This document shows positions 5,406 through 7,845 of a stretch of 7,845 nt of DNA, one piece after another. A program made the translations under genes and the position numbers. Numbering within the stretch: the first letter of the stretch is position 1; each line of letters opens with the position of its first letter. The notes under the pieces were generated by a model. That model ran no database searches. It saw only the letters and a program-made list of their open reading frames with translations, and had not been told where the DNA came from. Origin of the DNA: Chloroflexota bacterium (GTDB lineage: Bacteria; Chloroflexota; Dormibacteria; Dormibacterales; Dormibacteraceae); NCBI GenBank assembly GCA_005888075.1, contig VBKD01000194.1:1-7845 (forward strand), read 5' to 3'.

Positions 5406-6308
5406 GTGGTGGCCGGCGTAGCAGAGGAAACAAAGACGGCCGCCCCTTTGGAAGGGGCGGCCGCAGGCACGCCGGCGATCAAGACGGTCGAGCTCACCAA
5501 GCGCTTCGGGCGCACGGTCGCGCTCGCGGGCCTGACCATGACGGTGCCGCGAGGCGAGGTGTTTGGGTTCCTCGGACCCAATGGCGCCGGCAAGACGACG
5601 GCGGTCAAGCTCCTCCTCGGCCTATTGAAACCAACGTCAGGATCAGCCTCGCTGCTAGGGCGTCCGATCGGCCACCTTCAAACCCGCCGCCGCATCGGCT
5701 ACCTGCCCGAGCTCTTCCGCTACCAGAGCTGGCTCACCGCCAGGGAGGTGCTCGCCCTCCACTGCGAGCTGGCGCCGCTGCCGCGGTCGAGCTGGAAGGA
5801 CGAGATCGGCAGCGCGATGGAGACGGTCGGCCTGGCCGCGCGCGCGAACGATCGCGTCGGCACCTTCTCGAAAGGAATGCAGCAGCGACTCGGGCTGGGC
5901 GCCGCGCTCCTCGGAGAACCCGAGCTCGTCTTCCTCGACGAGCCGACATCCGCGCTGGACCCCGTCGGAAGGCACGACGTCCGCGAGATCATTCGCGGCC
6001 TCGCGTCACGCGGCACCGCGGTGTTTCTCAACTCCCACCTGTTGAGCGAGGTCGAGCAGGTATGCGACCGCGTCGCGGTGGTCGACCATGGGCGCGTCAT
6101 CGCGGCGGGCACGATGGAGGAGCTGCTGCGCGGCACGGTCGTCAAGGTGCGGGTCACCGGGCTGACTCCCGCGGATAGGAACAATCTCTCGGGCTTCGGC
6201 GCCCTCGACGACGAAGGAGACCAGCTCACGTTCACGAATCTCGAGGCGTCGCGCGTCCCCGATCTCGTGTCGGCGTCATGCCACCGGTGCTCGTCATCGC
6301 GCGGCTGA
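5406..6308 (+). CDS. ABC transporter ATP-binding subunit (ABC-2 exporter type)
   Basis: The nucleotide-binding subunit that powers the permease encoded next. All ABC motifs are present: Walker A GPNGAGKT (57-64), a Q-loop region IGYLPE (97-102) with Glu where Gln is usual, signature FSKGMQQRL (154-162), Walker B LVFLDEP (174-180), D-loop SALDP (182-186) and switch His211 in NSHLLSEVE. This places it with the CcmA/NatA-like exporter ATPases. The conserved domain starts near residue 25; the 24 residues before it are Ala-rich and contain a strong DNA hairpin. The start is GTG 5406 or GTG 5409, the latter fitting a TAGCCT box. After about residue 245 the accessory C-terminal domain begins, but it stops abruptly at LVSASCHRCSSSRG without the usual LEEVF-like ending. 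The last 31 bp overlap the permease gene in another frame, so a short deletion at the junction is possible. The substrate is unknown. Confidence 0.9.
   Translation: MVAGVAEETKTAAPLEGAAAGTPAIKTVELTKRFGRTVALAGLTMTVPRGEVFGFLGPNGAGKTTAVKLLLGLLKPTSGSASLLGRPIGHLQTRRRIGYLPELFRYQSWLTAREVLALHCELAPLPRSSWKDEIGSAMETVGLAARANDRVGTFSKGMQQRLGLGAALLGEPELVFLDEPTSALDPVGRHDVREIIRGLASRGTAVFLNSHLLSEVEQVCDRVAVVDHGRVIAAGTMEELLRGTVVKVRVTGLTPADRNNLSGFGALDDEGDQLTFTNLEASRVPDLVSASCHRCSSSRG
5437..5463 (-). terminator. 12-bp perfect hairpin with minus-strand U-rich tail (possible antisense terminator)
   Basis: CGGCCGCCCCTT (5437-5448) and AAGGGGCGGCCG (5452-5463) pair perfectly around TGG. Read on the minus strand, the stem is followed by TCTTTGTTTCC, a T-rich tail that matches a rho-independent terminator. 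On the plus strand the following bases (CAGGCACG) are not T-rich. The hairpin lies inside the ATPase reading frame, in its poorly conserved N-terminal extension. It could stop antisense transcripts that read through from glutamate dehydrogenase, or affect translation of the ATPase message. The structure is certain, the function inferred. Confidence 0.55.
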
Positions 6309-7141
6309 CCATCCAGGAGTCCTCCCGACGCAAGCTGCTCATCGCTCTGGTCGTCCTGACATTGATCGTGGTCGGTTTCTCCGCGTGGGGGTTTTACAAG
6401 ATCACCACGGTGACCCGCCCTGACGGCACCCCGCTCGAACCCGCCGCGATAGCTTTGATCACATCGCAGCTTTTGATCGTGGTCACGTTCATGTTCAGCG
6501 GCGTCCTGGCGCTCAGCGCGGCAGTGGTTGCGGGACCTCTCATATCGAGCGAAGTCGAGAGCGGACTGCTTCTGTCGATGCTCGCCCGGCCGTTGCGCCG
6601 CAGCGAGGTGGTGATCGGCAAGTGGTTAGGACTCGCCGTGCTGGTCGCGGTCTACGCCGCCGGTTCCGCAATCCTCGAGCTCGCGGCGGTCGACTTGGTG
6701 ACGGGCTACCTGCCGCCGCATCCCGTCCAGCTCATCCTGTACGTCGGCGCTGAAGGGCTCGCACTTCTATCGCTTGGCCTCCTGCTTTCGACGCGCCTGT
6801 CGGGGATCACGGCAGGGGTGATCGGGCTGGTCGCCTGGCTCATGGGCTGGATCGGCGGGATCGTCGGCGATATCGGAACCGCGCTCCAAAACCAGGCAAT
6901 CGAGAACGTGGGGATCATCAGCCACCTGTTGCTGCCCACCGACGGACTGTGGCGCGGCGCGATCTACGCGATGGAGCCCGAGGCTTTCCTGGCGAGCATG
7001 CGCGCGGCGGGGCTCGCCGCTCGCGCGAACCCATTTCTGGCGGTCGACCCGCCGCCTGTTTCGTTCCTCACGTGGGTGGTCCTTTGGTTCGCATTGATCC
7101 TCGGGCTGAGCATCCTGAGCTTTCGCACCCGGGAGATCTAG
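6278..7141 (+). CDS. ABC-2 type transporter permease
   Basis: A 287-residue membrane subunit that forms the exporter with the preceding ATPase. Predicted helices lie near residues 20-40, 62-88, 114-138, 152-171, 176-199 and 264-282, which gives the six helices of the ABC-2 fold. The N-terminus, VLVIARLTIQESSRRK (4-19), is the amphipathic entry region typical of these permeases. The cytoplasmic loop ISSEVESGLLLSMLARPLRRSEVVIGKW (89-116) is the family's most recognisable block (E-x-E-x-G followed by ARP and a GKW end). The ATG lies inside the end of the ATPase gene with no Shine-Dalgarno sequence, so translation is probably coupled. The stop TAG falls in the CTAG shared with the convergent glutamate dehydrogenase stop. 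Homologues export drugs, lipids or ions, or take part in stress responses; the substrate cannot be predicted. Linkage to the ECF pair suggests induction by envelope stress. Confidence 0.88.
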   Translation: MPPVLVIARLTIQESSRRKLLIALVVLTLIVVGFSAWGFYKITTVTRPDGTPLEPAAIALITSQLLIVVTFMFSGVLALSAAVVAGPLISSEVESGLLLSMLARPLRRSEVVIGKWLGLAVLVAVYAAGSAILELAAVDLVTGYLPPHPVQLILYVGAEGLALLSLGLLLSTRLSGITAGVIGLVAWLMGWIGGIVGDIGTALQNQAIENVGIISHLLLPTDGLWRGAIYAMEPEAFLASMRAAGLAARANPFLAVDPPPVSFLTWVVLWFALILGLSILSFRTREI

Positions 7142-7845
7142 GGGTACAGCCCTCTTTCTCTCGTTGCGCCGGCGACGCGTGACACCGCCCGGCAGTAAGC
7201 GGCCATGCGCATGTCGACCTTCCGCTCGAGCTTGGTCTTGAGCACCTCCGAAAACGCTCTCGACATGATCGCCTTCAGCTTCTGATTGACCTCGTGCTCG
7301 GACCAGAAGAACGACTGCAGGTCCTGCACCCACTCGAAGTAGGACACGGTGACACCGCCGGCGTTGGCGAGGATGTCCGGCACGACGAAGATGTCGCGTT
7401 CGCGGAAGATGGCGTCCGCCTCCGGCGTGGTCGGTCCGTTCGCGCCTTCCACAATCAGCTTGGCTCTGACGTCCCGCGCGTTGCGTGAGGTGAGCTGGTT
7501 GCCGATCGCCGCCGGCACGAGCAGGTCGCAGTCGACGGTCAGCACGTCCTGGTTGCCGATCTCCTGGGCGCCAGGGAAACCTTTCAACGTTTTTTCTCGC
7601 GCGCGATATTCGAGCACTCGCTTGATCGAAAGGCCGAGCGGGTTGTAGATGCCACCGTAGTCTTCCGAGACGGCGACCACGGTGCAGCCCGACTCCTCGA
7701 GCAGCTTGGCGCTGATGCTGCCGACGTTGCCAAAGCCCTGGACGGCGACCCTCGTCTGATGGGGAAGGCGCCCGAGATGCTCCAGCGCCGCCATGGCGCA
7801 GATGGTCACGCCGCGGCCGGTGGCCTCGATGCGGCCCAGCGATCC
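7138..7845 (-). CDS. gdhA: Glutamate dehydrogenase, C-terminal part (runs off right edge)
   Basis: The enzyme interconverts glutamate and 2-oxoglutarate plus ammonia with NAD(P)(H), linking nitrogen and carbon metabolism in the cytoplasm. The 235 visible residues begin at the end of the substrate domain (GSLGRIEATGRGV, 1-13) and contain the whole coenzyme domain: Rossmann loop VAVQGFGNVGS (33-43), VVAVSEDYGGIYNP, CDLLVPAAIGNQLT, LIVEGANGPTTPEAD, and the block DILANAGGVTVSYFEWVQ. That last block separates glutamate dehydrogenases from leucine and phenylalanine dehydrogenases. The C-terminal helix DMRMAAYCRAVSRVAGATRERGLYP is normal and complete. The N-terminal catalytic lysine region lies outside the window. 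An internal GTG (7807-7809) is not the start, since conserved residues continue upstream. Coenzyme preference is not clear; an acidic residue (Glu/Asp of SED) at the end of the second Rossmann strand would favour NAD. Confidence 0.95.
   Translation of the reverse strand, partial: GSLGRIEATGRGVTICAMAALEHLGRLPHQTRVAVQGFGNVGSISAKLLEESGCTVVAVSEDYGGIYNPLGLSIKRVLEYRAREKTLKGFPGAQEIGNQDVLTVDCDLLVPAAIGNQLTSRNARDVRAKLIVEGANGPTTPEADAIFRERDIFVVPDILANAGGVTVSYFEWVQDLQSFFWSEHEVNQKLKAIMSRAFSEVLKTKLERKVDMRMAAYCRAVSRVAGATRERGLYP

Overview
The window is high-GC DNA densely packed with bacterial genes. Several starts are GTG, most lack a Shine-Dalgarno sequence, and two have a -10-like box placed as in leaderless transcripts. 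This style fits a soil-type Actinomycetota, Chloroflexota or Dormibacterota-like organism. That is inferred from composition and gene style only, because no rRNA or marker gene is present. I see no tRNA, CRISPR array, transposase or phage gene.

Layout. (1) 1-255, minus: the N-terminal part of a glycerophosphodiester phosphodiesterase, running off the left edge. (2) 368-1765, plus: a MoxR/ChlI-like AAA+ ATPase with an apparently leaderless promoter. The VWA-domain partner usually encoded beside this class is absent downstream. (3) 1766-1928: non-coding, holding two 63-bp tandem repeats, each with a GC hairpin, ending in a perfect 10+10 bp palindrome. (4) 1929-2129, minus: a small zinc-ribbon protein with one membrane segment, divergent by 21 bp from the next gene. 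(5) 2151-7141: seven genes all on the plus strand. They encode a DinB-fold protein, an EVE-domain protein, a four-helix membrane protein with a HIHH motif, an ECF sigma factor, its zinc-finger anti-sigma factor, an ABC ATPase and an ABC-2 permease. (6) 7138-7845, minus: the C-terminal part of glutamate dehydrogenase, convergent with the permease and sharing a CTAG that holds both stop codons.

How they may work together. The sigma/anti-sigma pair overlaps by 17 bp and is translationally coupled through a perfect Shine-Dalgarno sequence. The ABC exporter pair follows at once and is a natural candidate target of the sigma factor, but no promoter evidence proves this. DinB, EVE and the membrane protein are tightly spaced and probably co-transcribed.

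The points most worth a second look are the repeat/palindrome array, a probable single-base frameshift near the end of the anti-sigma gene, a 12-bp perfect hairpin inside the start of the ABC ATPase gene that looks like a minus-strand terminator, and the short C-terminus of that ATPase. I found no convincing complete new system; most genes belong to known families.
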